A stretch of DNA of 64,000 nt, taken from assembly GCF_028649535.1 (NCBI RefSeq), contig NZ_JAQSJE010000001.1, positions 124,001 through 188,000 on the forward strand, read 5' to 3'. The notes beneath the pieces were generated by a model that was given only the letters and a program-made list of their open reading frames with translations, did no database searches and had not been told where the DNA came from. The stretch is from Mannheimia cairinae (GTDB taxonomy: Bacteria; Pseudomonadota; Gammaproteobacteria; Enterobacterales; Pasteurellaceae). The translations under genes and the position numbers were made by a program. Below are positions 1 through 5,850 of this stretch, piece after piece; position 1 is the first letter of the stretch, and every line of letters begins with the position of its first letter.

Positions 1-156
1 GAAAATACTGAAAATGAACCAGTAGCAGAAAATGTACCTAGTAGCAAAAATTCCACAAAACCAGTAGCAAAAAATGTACCTAGTACCGGGTACAAAAAAT
101 GCACCTCTACAAAAGACACTATTAAAAACAATAAAAATAATACCCTTACGGGTATT
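1..156. other. Candidate prophage replication origin inside the O-like gene
   Basis: Two nearly identical 25-bp direct repeats (19-43 and 61-85, one mismatch) start 42 bp apart. Degenerate copies of the same A-rich unit lie between and after them, up to about 118. An AT-rich stretch follows (about 120-142), then a hairpin with 7-bp arms AATACCC/GGGTATT (139-156). Iterons beside an AT-rich unwinding region inside the O gene is the layout of the lambda origin. The repeats are seen directly; the origin function is inferred. Confidence 0.5.
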
Positions 157-411
157 AACGCACACACGCACGAAACGAAAAAATCTTCGGTGTTAGTGTT
201 GCTTGAACAATTCGGTATCACAGGCAAGTTAGCGGAGGACTTCATTGTACACCGCAAAGCCAAAAAATCCCCTATTACCGAAACCGCACTGAATGGCTAT
301 CAGCGAGAGGCTGATAAAGCCAAAATCCCGATTCAAAAGGCAGTGGAAATTGCGATTGAACGTGGCTGGACAGGGTTTAAAGCAGATTGGAAATGGCTGG
401 ACAGGGTTTAA
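1..411 (+). CDS. Phage replication protein O-like, 3' part, frameshifted at its C-terminus
   Basis: The frame is open from the first base, so the N-terminal (usually DNA-binding) part lies upstream of the window. The visible part has a low-complexity Asn/Lys/Thr linker (about codons 1-60) and then a helical domain ending in WTGFKADWKW. Lambda-type O proteins bind origin iterons and recruit P, and the P-like gene follows directly. A 31-bp tandem duplication (363-424) shifts the frame, so the protein ends early at 409-411 with WLDRV. Without the duplication the frame would run through QDDQPKQHRP to a TGA at 512-514 that overlaps the ATG of the P-like gene. The O identity comes from position, iterons and partner gene, not from the unseen N-terminus. 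Confidence 0.65.
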   Translation, partial: ENTENEPVAENVPSSKNSTKPVAKNVPSTGYKKCTSTKDTIKNNKNNTLTGINAHTHETKKSSVLVLLEQFGITGKLAEDFIVHRKAKKSPITETALNGYQREADKAKIPIQKAVEIAIERGWTGFKADWKWLDRV

Positions 412-424
412 AGCAGATTGGAAA
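363..424 (+). repeat. 31-bp perfect tandem duplication
   Basis: Positions 363-393 are repeated exactly at 394-424, followed by 4 bases of a third copy. Because 31 is not a multiple of three, the duplication causes the frameshift in the O-like gene. Confidence 0.95.
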
Positions 425-513
425 TGGCAAGATGATCAACCTAAGCAACATCGACCAAAAGACAATATGCGAGCCGAATGGAATACGCCGGAAGCGTGGG
501 CGGAGGTGCTGTG

Positions 514-1161
514 ATGAATCTGCAAAATACTGCACAAAATCGACCGCTTGTGGTGGCGAATAATCCGGATGGCAAATTGTCGGGCGAGATTGAAAACTTG
601 GTTGATCGTATTTTCGACCAGTTGCCAGCCAGTTGCCCAAGTATCCAATACTGGACGGAAAAGCAAATCGCAACGGCTAAGCAGCAATGGATTTTAGGCT
701 TTGCAGAAAACGGTATTAGAACCGTTGAGCAAGTTAGACAAGGAATGAAAGGCTTACGAGCCAAAACCGATGATTTTGTACCAAGTATCGGCAAATTTAT
801 CCAGTGGTGCAATGTGATTGACTATCACGAATTAGGCTTGCCAGATGTGGATCAATTACTCAAGCGTTTAAATCATTTTTCCGCTTTTGGATTTGCTGAA
901 ATCAATAATTTTAAGTTTCGTTCAAACGCCGAATATTGGCTTTTAACCGACCTCTACGAACGTAACCGCAAGCATAGTTGGAAAGATGAAACACTACGCA
1001 ACCAAGCTGAAAAAGCGTTAGTAGAGATGGCAAAACGGATTATGAGTGGGGAACAAATACCGCCTCCAAAGCTAGTGATTGAAGAGAAAAAGAAAGTGCC
1101 AATAGATCCACGTATTCAGCGGATTTTAGACGAAAAGAAACGAGCAGGAGCGATACAATGA
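514..1161 (+). CDS. Phage replication protein P-like (helicase loader)
   Basis: A 215-aa protein of the lambda P family (Phage_lambda_P), which brings the host DnaB helicase to the O-bound origin. The start ATG at 514 overlaps the TGA of the undisrupted O frame (TGATG), typical of translational coupling. The central region contains SIQYWTEKQ and VPSIGKFIQWC, resembling P-like proteins that follow O genes in enteric and Pasteurellaceae phages. The C-terminus is rich in Lys and Glu. Its end overlaps the methylase gene by 4 bp. The host dnaB, its expected partner, happens to lie at 27.9-29.3 kb in this window. Confidence 0.7.
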   Translation: MNLQNTAQNRPLVVANNPDGKLSGEIENLVDRIFDQLPASCPSIQYWTEKQIATAKQQWILGFAENGIRTVEQVRQGMKGLRAKTDDFVPSIGKFIQWCNVIDYHELGLPDVDQLLKRLNHFSAFGFAEINNFKFRSNAEYWLLTDLYERNRKHSWKDETLRNQAEKALVEMAKRIMSGEQIPPPKLVIEEKKKVPIDPRIQRILDEKKRAGAIQ

Positions 1162-1688
1162 CAGTTTTTGACAGAGACACTTGGCGAACGCCTGAATATG
1201 TTTTTAATTGGTTGCTTTATCGTTTTCATATGATCGAAGTTGATGGTTGTGCGAATCCTCAAAACGCACTATGCCCCGATTATATCGGGCAAGGTGGTTT
1301 AGCCGAAAACTTCTTGGATTTTGATGTGGAGATTCTGGATCGAAAATTTGGTGGTGCAACAGGAATTTTCGTCAATCCCCCTTACTCAGACGTGACGCCA
1401 TTTATCAAACAGGCTAAACGCTTACGAGATAACGGTCATTTAGTGGTGATGTTGCTGAATAACGATAAATCAACGCAATGGTATCAAAACCATATTCACA
1501 ACGTGGCAAATGAAGTGATTGATATTGTCGGCGGCCGAATTGCATTTATCCATCCTATCACGGGGCAGGAAATCAAAGGTAATAGCAAAGGGCAAATGGT
1601 CGTTGTATTTGACCCAACAATGGAAGATTTTGTGCAGCGGTCGGTAAGTTTGGATTTTATTAAAAAGGTTGGTGGTTATGTTTGCTGA
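1158..1688 (+). CDS. Phage DNA N-6-adenine methyltransferase (Dam type)
   Basis: A 176-aa protein of the phage Dam family (PF05869 type). The catalytic motif NPPY appears in IFVNPPYSDVTPF (about residues 73-85). The N-terminal WRTPEYVFNWL and VDGCANPQNA motifs are typical. It would methylate adenine in phage DNA, probably protecting it from host restriction or marking replication. It starts in an ATGA overlap with the P-like gene and belongs to the early replication operon. Confidence 0.85.
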   Translation: MTVFDRDTWRTPEYVFNWLLYRFHMIEVDGCANPQNALCPDYIGQGGLAENFLDFDVEILDRKFGGATGIFVNPPYSDVTPFIKQAKRLRDNGHLVVMLLNNDKSTQWYQNHIHNVANEVIDIVGGRIAFIHPITGQEIKGNSKGQMVVVFDPTMEDFVQRSVSLDFIKKVGGYVC

Positions 1689-1881
1689 TGTTAAATGCCC
1701 CAAATGCAACGGAGAGCTTGAAGATTTAAGCATTAATGACGAATGGGGTTGGTTTTTAGATGAGCCGTATCGTTGCAACGGACACTATACGGGGCGGTTC
1801 CCGCATATCAGCCGAGACAGTACGCTAAATCGCACGAAATCCTGTGGGTATTTTACTAAGGCTGAAGTGGAGAGCGATTAA
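1678..1881 (+). CDS. Small zinc-ribbon phage protein
   Basis: A 67-aa protein with CPKC near the N-terminus and later Cys/His positions (RCNGHY, SCGY) that could complete a zinc site. The ATG at 1678 overlaps the end of the methylase gene and has an AAGG-type ribosome site about 10 bases upstream; TTG and GTG codons lie just before it. The function is not recognised. Its place in the nin-like region suggests a DNA-metabolism accessory. Confidence 0.6.
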   Translation: MFADVKCPKCNGELEDLSINDEWGWFLDEPYRCNGHYTGRFPHISRDSTLNRTKSCGYFTKAEVESD

Positions 1882-1947
1882 AGATGGAATGCAGAAAACT
1901 TGCAGAAATTAAGTTGTTTTGTGCAGAGAATTTGCAGAGAAAAAAGA

Positions 1948-2400
1948 ATGGCTAAATACCAAATGACTAAACTCGCAGGCGGTTTACTTGCACCGCTTAA
2001 TGATGATGAGGCGGAGCGGTTGAAATCGTTTCAGAATGGCGAACAGTATGAAATCGAAATCAAACGCCAGCGTAATCCGGCATTTCATCGCAAGGTGTTT
2101 GCGTTCTTCAATTTCTGTTTTGATTGTTGGAGCGGTAGCCATAGCGAATGGGAGTTCCAAGACCCTACGGCTCAATTTGACACATTTCGCAAGCATTTGA
2201 CCGTAATGGCTGGGTTTTATACCCAAACGTGGGATTTGAAAGGCAGAGTGTACATAGAAGCGAAAAGCCTATCATACGCCAATATGGAGCAAGACGAGTT
2301 CGAGCAAGTGTATAAGGCATTAATTAACGCAGCTCTTAAGCACGTTTTTAACAATACCAGAGACGAAAACATTATTAACCGCTTGTATTCGTATTTTTAA
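1948..2400 (+). CDS. DUF1367 family phage protein
   Basis: A 150-aa protein starting MAKYQMTKLAGGLLAP. The opening, the AFHRKVFAFFNFCF segment and the later YIEAKSLSYANM are typical of DUF1367 proteins found in the nin region of lambda-like phages. The start is placed at 1948, after an AGAG/AAAAAG-rich ribosome site; the frame stays open upstream but that part does not look like family sequence. The biochemical role of the family is not known to me. Confidence 0.7.
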   Translation: MAKYQMTKLAGGLLAPLNDDEAERLKSFQNGEQYEIEIKRQRNPAFHRKVFAFFNFCFDCWSGSHSEWEFQDPTAQFDTFRKHLTVMAGFYTQTWDLKGRVYIEAKSLSYANMEQDEFEQVYKALINAALKHVFNNTRDENIINRLYSYF

Positions 2401-2403
2401 TTA

Positions 2404-2423
2404 AGGCGAAGTCGCCTATTTAA
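2404..2423 (+). terminator. Weak hairpin after the DUF1367 gene
   Basis: GGCG-AAGT-CGCC hairpin a few bases after the stop codon, followed by TATTTAATTT. The T tract is poor, so it may be an attenuator or only mRNA protection. Confidence 0.3.
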
Positions 2424-2448
2424 TTTGGTGTAATTACAGGAAATTAAA

Positions 2449-2658
2449 ATGAAAAAGAAAGTGAGATTTTTGCTTAGTGTACCATTCAGAATTATTGCGG
2501 TGCTTATTTCTTTGTCAATTCTTACCCTTAGATATATCGGTTACTTATTGGTTTATCCATTAGCATTCTTTGTGGCAGTCGGTAAATTTATTGCTATTGG
2601 TCAATGGACATATCAAGAATGCCTTGATGACTTTAAGAGCGATTTTAATCCGATTTAG
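2449..2658 (+). CDS. Small phage membrane protein
   Basis: A 69-aa protein with a basic N-terminus (MKKKVRFLL) and hydrophobic stretches at about residues 8-25 and 29-48, so one or two membrane segments, and a polar acidic tail. An AGGAAAT ribosome site precedes the ATG. It sits among early genes after a small hairpin. No family recognised; a superinfection or host-modifying role is possible but unsupported. Confidence 0.5.
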   Translation: MKKKVRFLLSVPFRIIAVLISLSILTLRYIGYLLVYPLAFFVAVGKFIAIGQWTYQECLDDFKSDFNPI

Positions 2659-2671
2659 TGGTGTTTATTAA

Positions 2672-2695
2672 TTCCCTCGAATTCGGGGGTTTTAT
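2672..2695 (+). terminator. Possible hairpin terminator between small phage ORFs
   Basis: CCCTCG-AATT-CGGGGG followed by TTTTATTT, with a G-T wobble in the stem. It lies just after the small membrane protein gene. Confidence 0.35.
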
Positions 2696-2711
2696 TTAAG
2701 GAGAATAACAA

Positions 2712-2849
2712 ATGAGCCAGTGTAACAGTTTAATGGATTGGATTTTCATTGTCGGTTTATTTATTAATGCTTTTTATATTGGAAAGCGAACTGCATTAGA
2801 ACAAGAAAAATGGAATGAGAGAAAAAAGAATAAGGGGAGTAAGGAATGA
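2712..2849 (+). CDS. 45-aa phage membrane peptide
   Basis: Short frame starting MSQCNSLMDWIFIVGLFI after a good ribosome site (AAGGAGAATAACAA-ATG). It has one hydrophobic segment (about residues 8-24) and a highly charged Lys/Glu tail. The stop overlaps the next ATG (ATGA). Tight coupling on both sides and the strong ribosome site support translation; no family recognised. Confidence 0.5.
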   Translation: MSQCNSLMDWIFIVGLFINAFYIGKRTALEQEKWNERKKNKGSKE

Positions 2850-2938
2850 TTAATGAATTTTTAATGACTTTTGCCATTATTGGCGTATGTGCTGGTGAGT
2901 GGTTTTATAAGAGAGATAGTGAGGGTTGGAATGGCTAA
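2846..2938 (+). CDS. 30-aa phage membrane peptide
   Basis: Short frame starting at an ATGA overlap and preceded by AAGGGGAGTAAGGA. The peptide MINEFLMTFAIIGVCAGEWF has one hydrophobic segment and a charged end. It overlaps the start of the next gene by 8 bases. Support is from ribosome site and coupling only. Confidence 0.4.
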   Translation: MINEFLMTFAIIGVCAGEWFYKRDSEGWNG

Positions 2939-3215
2939 TTTACGCAAAGAGGCAAAAGGTAGGGAGTGCCAAGTAAGATTGCCGGGAATTTGTAATTTCA
3001 ACCCCGAAACGACTGTGTTGGCTCACTATCGAATGGCAGGGATTAATGGTGTAGGAATGAAGCCTGATGATATTTTCGGGGCGTGGGCTTGTTCTTCTTG
3101 TCACGATGAATGTGATCGCAGAACACGCAATTTAGAGGCGGATTATGTGCGACAGGCTCACGCAGAAGGAGTATTTAGAACACAAGCGATTTTGCGTAGG
3201 GAGGGTAAGTTATGA
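2931..3215 (+). CDS. DUF1364 (YbcO-like) phage nuclease-fold protein
   Basis: A 94-aa protein starting MANLRKEAKGRECQVRLPGIC, typical of the DUF1364/YbcO family found next to rusA in lambdoid prophages. It has Cys/His pairs (CQVRLPGIC, CSSCHDECDRR) as in HNH-like folds. A role in phage recombination or DNA processing is inferred from the fold and the adjacent RusA. The ATG at 2931 has a GAGGGTTGG ribosome site. It overlaps rusA by 4 bp. Confidence 0.75.
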   Translation: MANLRKEAKGRECQVRLPGICNFNPETTVLAHYRMAGINGVGMKPDDIFGAWACSSCHDECDRRTRNLEADYVRQAHAEGVFRTQAILRREGKL

Positions 3216-3574
3216 GAAAGGAATATCTGATAACCCCGATGGGTAAGCCTAGAATGACTCGAAGCGATAAATGGAAGCAGCGTCCTGAAGTATTGCGTTA
3301 TCGAGCATTCAAAGATGAAGTGAGGCTTAATAAAGTTTCTCTTCCTGAAAGCGGCTATCACATTACTTTTGTTATCCCGATGCCGCAAAGCTGGAGCAAG
3401 AAGAAAAAAACAGAAATGAATGGTAAACCCCATCAGCAGAAGCCTGATAAAGACAACCTAGAAAAAGCATTACTTGATGCAATTTTTGAAGATGATTGTC
3501 GAATCTGGGACGGTAGAGTCAGTAAGATTTGGGGAGAGGTAGGAAAAATCATAGTTGAGGTAGTTAAATGTTAA
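3212..3574 (+). CDS. rusA: Holliday junction resolvase RusA-like
   Basis: A 120-aa protein of the RusA family, which cuts four-way junctions during phage recombination. The diagnostic metal-binding segment is KPDKDNLEKALLDAIFEDD (about residues 72-90), with the conserved aspartates and a following CRIWDGRV. Length matches the family (about 120 aa). The ATG overlaps the DUF1364 gene, and the 3' end overlaps the Q-like gene by 7 bp. Confidence 0.9.
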   Translation: MRKEYLITPMGKPRMTRSDKWKQRPEVLRYRAFKDEVRLNKVSLPESGYHITFVIPMPQSWSKKKKTEMNGKPHQQKPDKDNLEKALLDAIFEDDCRIWDGRVSKIWGEVGKIIVEVVKC

Positions 3575-3933
3575 TTGATATTAAAGGCGTTTTAAATTTA
3601 TGGGGTAGTTTTGTTCGGTTTACAGACTGCAAAGGCTATCCAACAATGCAAGCATTTATGCGTGAATCTCCGCAAGAGAGGACAAGACAGCGTTATTTAC
3701 CTCGATTAGATGACGACACTTTAGAAAAAGCAGATAGACAAATTCAGAAACTGAAAGTGGATAACAAATTGCAGTTTGATATAATTTTCCTCAAGTATGT
3801 TGCCGGTTTTGAAAATAAACAGATTTGGCAGAAATTATCACTCAGCAAAACAGCATATCATACAGAATTGTTGCTTGCTGAGCGATTTGTGGAAGGTGTA
3901 TTAGTTGGCAGCGAGATTCGTTTGTTCCTGTAA
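3568..3933 (+). CDS. Q-like late antiterminator
   Basis: A 121-aa protein at the end of the early/nin operon, the place of Q in lambdoid phages. It resembles the phage antitermination Q family (PF06530 type): an N-terminal WGSFVR segment, an RQRYLPRLDDDTL region and a C-terminal helix-turn-helix-like KQIWQKLSLSKTAYHTELL. A promoter followed at once by a terminator lies about 460 bp downstream (4395-4505), as expected for a Q-dependent late operon. The last 33 bases overlap a gene on the other strand. Confidence 0.65.
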   Translation: MLIDIKGVLNLWGSFVRFTDCKGYPTMQAFMRESPQERTRQRYLPRLDDDTLEKADRQIQKLKVDNKLQFDIIFLKYVAGFENKQIWQKLSLSKTAYHTELLLAERFVEGVLVGSEIRLFL

Positions 3934-4095
3934 TTTCTCAACCGCTAATTTGATTAGTTGATTTTGTGGGATCTCTAGCTGTTTGGCTAATTGCTCAATA
4001 AGAGCGATAGTTTCAAAACTCAGCTTATAAGATTTAGCTCTCACGCCACGTCTTTCATCAGATAGCGCTTTTAATTCATTGGTTGACAATTTCAT
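3901..4095 (-). CDS. Small ribbon-helix-helix-like DNA-binding protein
   Basis: A 64-aa protein, basic at the N-terminus (ERRGVRAKSYKLS), followed by two predicted helices FETIALIEQLAKQLE and PQNQLIKLAVEKLQE, the pattern of a ribbon-helix-helix repressor. The ribosome site is AGGA 8-9 bases before the ATG. It lies downstream of, and in line with, the 19-codon toxin gene, so it could be co-transcribed from the toxin promoter. Its start codon overlaps the spacer of the antisense-RNA promoter. A regulatory role in the toxin locus is inference. Confidence 0.6.
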   Translation of the reverse strand: MKLSTNELKALSDERRGVRAKSYKLSFETIALIEQLAKQLEIPQNQLIKLAVEKLQEQTNLAAN

Positions 4096-4111
4096 TCTAA
4101 ATTCCTAAAAT
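4083..4111 (+). promoter_or_regulatory. Sigma-70 promoter for the candidate antisense RNA
   Basis: TTGACA (4083-4088), 17-bp spacer, TAAAAT (4106-4111). This is a perfect -35, ideal spacing and a 5/6 match -10. It fires away from the minus-strand regulator gene and across the toxin gene, with a start near 4118. No plus-strand protein frame follows it. Confidence 0.75.
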
Positions 4112-4117
4112 GATTAT

Positions 4118-4292
4118 GTTTGAAGAGCTGGGAGCTTTCGCCCCCAGCGAGTTATTTCAAGTTAGTAGGCTGGGGAGCTTAACACTAACAAGAAGATAAC
4201 TAGGACAATGTACTTAAACATCGTTTGTTCCTTCTTCAAGCGTGAGGATTAAGCCTCACACTCACTTTCAACCCAAACCGTTGAAAGTGAGA
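4118..4292 (+). ncRNA. Candidate Sib-like antisense RNA antitoxin
   Basis: The predicted transcript from the 4083-4111 promoter runs antisense over the whole toxin reading frame and its ribosome site. It would end at a perfect 12-bp stem (4261-4272 with 4280-4291, loop CCAAACC) followed by ATTATTAT. Size and full overlap resemble E. coli Sib RNAs, which pair with ibs mRNA. The terminator has a weak T tract, so the 3' end is uncertain. Confidence 0.55.
4162..4221 (-). CDS. Ibs-like type I toxin peptide (19 aa)
   Basis: The frame reads MFKYIVLVIFLLVLSSPAY then stop. E. coli IbsC is MMRLVIILIVLLLISFSAY: same length, same hydrophobic core, same Ser-x-x-Ala-Tyr end. Ibs peptides insert in the inner membrane and are toxic when their antisense Sib RNA is absent. 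An AAGGA ribosome site lies 7 bases before the ATG (4221). The gene has its own promoter (4295-4323), a structured 5' leader (hairpins 4242-4259 and 4261-4291) and an opposing promoter that would make antisense RNA. Toxicity is inferred from homology and layout. Confidence 0.7.
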   Translation of the reverse strand: MFKYIVLVIFLLVLSSPAY

Positions 4293-4294
4293 TT

Positions 4295-4323
4295 ATTATA
4301 GTTCGGAATACCGAATAAAGCAA
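4295..4323 (-). promoter_or_regulatory. Toxin mRNA promoter
   Basis: On the minus strand: TTGCTT (4318-4323), 17-bp spacer, TATAAT (4295-4300). The -10 is perfect. The start would be near 4288, giving a leader of about 66 nt with two hairpins before the toxin ATG. Confidence 0.65.
4302..4315. promoter_or_regulatory. Palindromic operator-like site inside the toxin promoter spacer
   Basis: TTCGG-AATA-CCGAA, 5-bp inverted arms lying between the -35 and -10 of the toxin promoter. The placement suggests repression of toxin transcription. The protein is unknown; the neighbouring ribbon-helix-helix protein and an unseen prophage repressor are candidates. Confidence 0.4.
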
Positions 4324-4336
4324 GTGAATTTTCATT

Positions 4337-4372
4337 AAAAAGCCCATAGTTTTGTAAATTATGGGCTTTTTT
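4337..4372. terminator. Bidirectional intrinsic terminator
   Basis: AAAAAGCCCATA (4337-4348) pairs with TATGGGCTTTTT (4360-4371), with A and T tracts on the two sides. It isolates the toxin locus from the late-operon leader. Confidence 0.8.
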
Positions 4373-4394
4373 GTATTTGTTTGATTAAAAATTG

Positions 4395-4423
4395 TTGCAA
4401 AGTCCGAACTTGAAGTGTATTAT
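4395..4423 (+). promoter_or_regulatory. Candidate phage late promoter (pR'-like)
   Basis: TTGCAA (4395-4400), 17-bp spacer, TATTAT (4418-4423). It precedes a terminator at 4475-4505 and then holin, lysis and head genes. This is the promoter-leader-terminator order on which lambdoid Q proteins act. Confidence 0.55.
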
Positions 4424-4474
4424 TTGTGGTAAGTTGCGGTTCATTGCATAGGTGGTGAACTTAAAAGAATTTGT

Positions 4475-4505
4475 AGCCCTGAGCAGAAATGTTTGGGGCT
4501 TTTTT
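4475..4505 (+). terminator. Leader terminator before the lysis genes (tR'-like)
   Basis: AGCCCT pairs with GGGGCT (one G-T wobble), followed by TTTTT, about 45 nt after the expected late transcript start. Late genes would need antitermination past it. Confidence 0.65.
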
Positions 4506-4531
4506 ATTACCCCGAGATAGCGGGGTGGAGT

Positions 4532-4891
4532 ATGAAGATGCCGGATAAAGATCCGAATGTATGGCTGGTAATTAGTGCATACATTCAGCAAAATTATAAT
4601 GCCATTACAGGATTTGTAATGGCTTTTTTTATGTCTATGCTTAGGGCGTGGTTCTTACAACAAAAAAGCACCTATCGCCAACGATTTCTTGATGGTGCAA
4701 TTTGTGGGGCATTAACTCTTTCTTGTATGTCTTTATTAACCCACTTTGGGGTTGGCGAAAGTTTATCTACCTTTGCAGGTGGAATGATTGGGTTTGTGGG
4801 AGCTGAAAAAATCCGTGAATTTTTATTTGCCTTAATTCGCAAAAAAATTGAAGTGAACGATGTAAGTTTTGGCAGAAAACGTGATGAATAA
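4532..4891 (+). CDS. Phage holin (lambda-type, class III-like)
   Basis: A 119-aa protein with hydrophobic segments at about residues 21-38 (AITGFVMAFFMSMLRAWF), 50-68 (GAICGALTLSCMSLLTHFG) and 72-90 (LSTFAGGMIGFVGAEKI). The three-segment layout and the WRDRLLDG-like Arg-x-Arg-Phe-Leu-Asp-Gly motif fit the lambda-holin family (PF05106). It would make the inner-membrane hole that lets endolysin out. The start MKMPDKDP at 4532 has a GTGGAG ribosome site; a second ATG lies 6 bases later. Endolysin and spanins follow. Confidence 0.8.
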   Translation: MKMPDKDPNVWLVISAYIQQNYNAITGFVMAFFMSMLRAWFLQQKSTYRQRFLDGAICGALTLSCMSLLTHFGVGESLSTFAGGMIGFVGAEKIREFLFALIRKKIEVNDVSFGRKRDE

Positions 4892-4905
4892 GTAATGGTG
4901 GATAT

Positions 4906-5499
4906 ATGGTGATTAGTGAAAGAAAATTCAAACAAGTATTTCCAAATGCAGCTAATGGGATTTATGCAGAAATCGCCCGAAATATCGAAAAGGCTGGTTG
5001 CAAAACGAAAGAACAACAAGCAATGTTCTTGGCTCAATGTGGATTGGAATGCGGCGGTTATCGTGTATTTGAAGAAAACCTTAACTATTCTGCAACTGCT
5101 CTGTTACGGACATTCCCAAAATACTTTGCTCCGCATAATGTTGTGCTTTATGCGAGAAACAAACAAGCCATTGCTAACCGTGTTTACGCTAACCGAATGG
5201 GAAATGGTAATGAGCGAAGTGGCGACGGTTGGAAATATCGTGGTCGTGGGCTAATTCAAATTACCGGCAAGGCGAATTATATTGATTTTGCAAAATGGGA
5301 AGGCTTACCAAGTTTAGTGACCGATCCCGACCAAATCACCAAGAATCTAGCATTGACAGTGCAAGTGGCTGTTTGGTATTGGGTGAGCCGTGGATTATCC
5401 GAATTTAGTGACATCTTGACCGTTACCAAAAAGATTAATGGCGGAACGCACGGTCTAGCTCAGCGTACAGCTTATTATCAAAAGTTAATGGCGGACTAA
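4906..5499 (+). CDS. Endolysin, glycoside hydrolase family 19
   Basis: A 197-aa protein of the GH19 chitinase/lysozyme family, which cuts peptidoglycan glycan strands at lysis. Family signatures are LAQCGLECGGYRVFEENLNYSA (about 43-64; catalytic Glu expected here), NRMGNGNERSGDGWKYRGRGLIQITG (about 103-128) and NLALTVQVAVWYW. There is no signal peptide, so export would depend on the holin. It starts 14 bases after the holin gene with a GGTGG ribosome site and ends one base before Rz. Confidence 0.88.
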   Translation: MVISERKFKQVFPNAANGIYAEIARNIEKAGCKTKEQQAMFLAQCGLECGGYRVFEENLNYSATALLRTFPKYFAPHNVVLYARNKQAIANRVYANRMGNGNERSGDGWKYRGRGLIQITGKANYIDFAKWEGLPSLVTDPDQITKNLALTVQVAVWYWVSRGLSEFSDILTVTKKINGGTHGLAQRTAYYQKLMAD

Positions 5500-5850
5500 A
5501 TGATTAAATACATTTATCTAGCAGCCTCAGCAATGATTTTGGGCTTGTGTGGCTGGATTTGGCACCAGTCAAAACAAATTGATAACTTAAGAGCCGAGAA
5601 TCACGCACAAGCCCAAACCATTGAGCAGCAGCAAAAAGCCAATCAACGACTTGCAGATACGCTCGAACAAGAGCGACAAGCGGTCGAAAATAGTCAAAAA
5701 ATTGCAAATGAGCTGCGAAACAAAGTGGAGATTGCTCAAAATGAGATTAAATCAATCCTTGCCAAAGACAGTTGTGCTAAGACTGATTTGCCTAATGGCG
5801 TTGCTGATAGCCTTAAGCGGCTGCACCAGCAAAACAATAACAAGCACTGA
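5500..5850 (+). CDS. Rz-like inner-membrane spanin
   Basis: A 116-aa protein with an N-terminal membrane anchor (about residues 3-22, YIYLAASAMILGLCGWIW) followed by a long Gln/Glu-rich coiled coil (about 26-95). This is the i-spanin architecture: it spans the periplasm and joins an outer-membrane lipoprotein to fuse membranes in the last lysis step. TAA of the endolysin is followed immediately by its ATG. Rz1 starts inside it in another frame. Confidence 0.85.
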   Translation: MIKYIYLAASAMILGLCGWIWHQSKQIDNLRAENHAQAQTIEQQQKANQRLADTLEQERQAVENSQKIANELRNKVEIAQNEIKSILAKDSCAKTDLPNGVADSLKRLHQQNNNKH

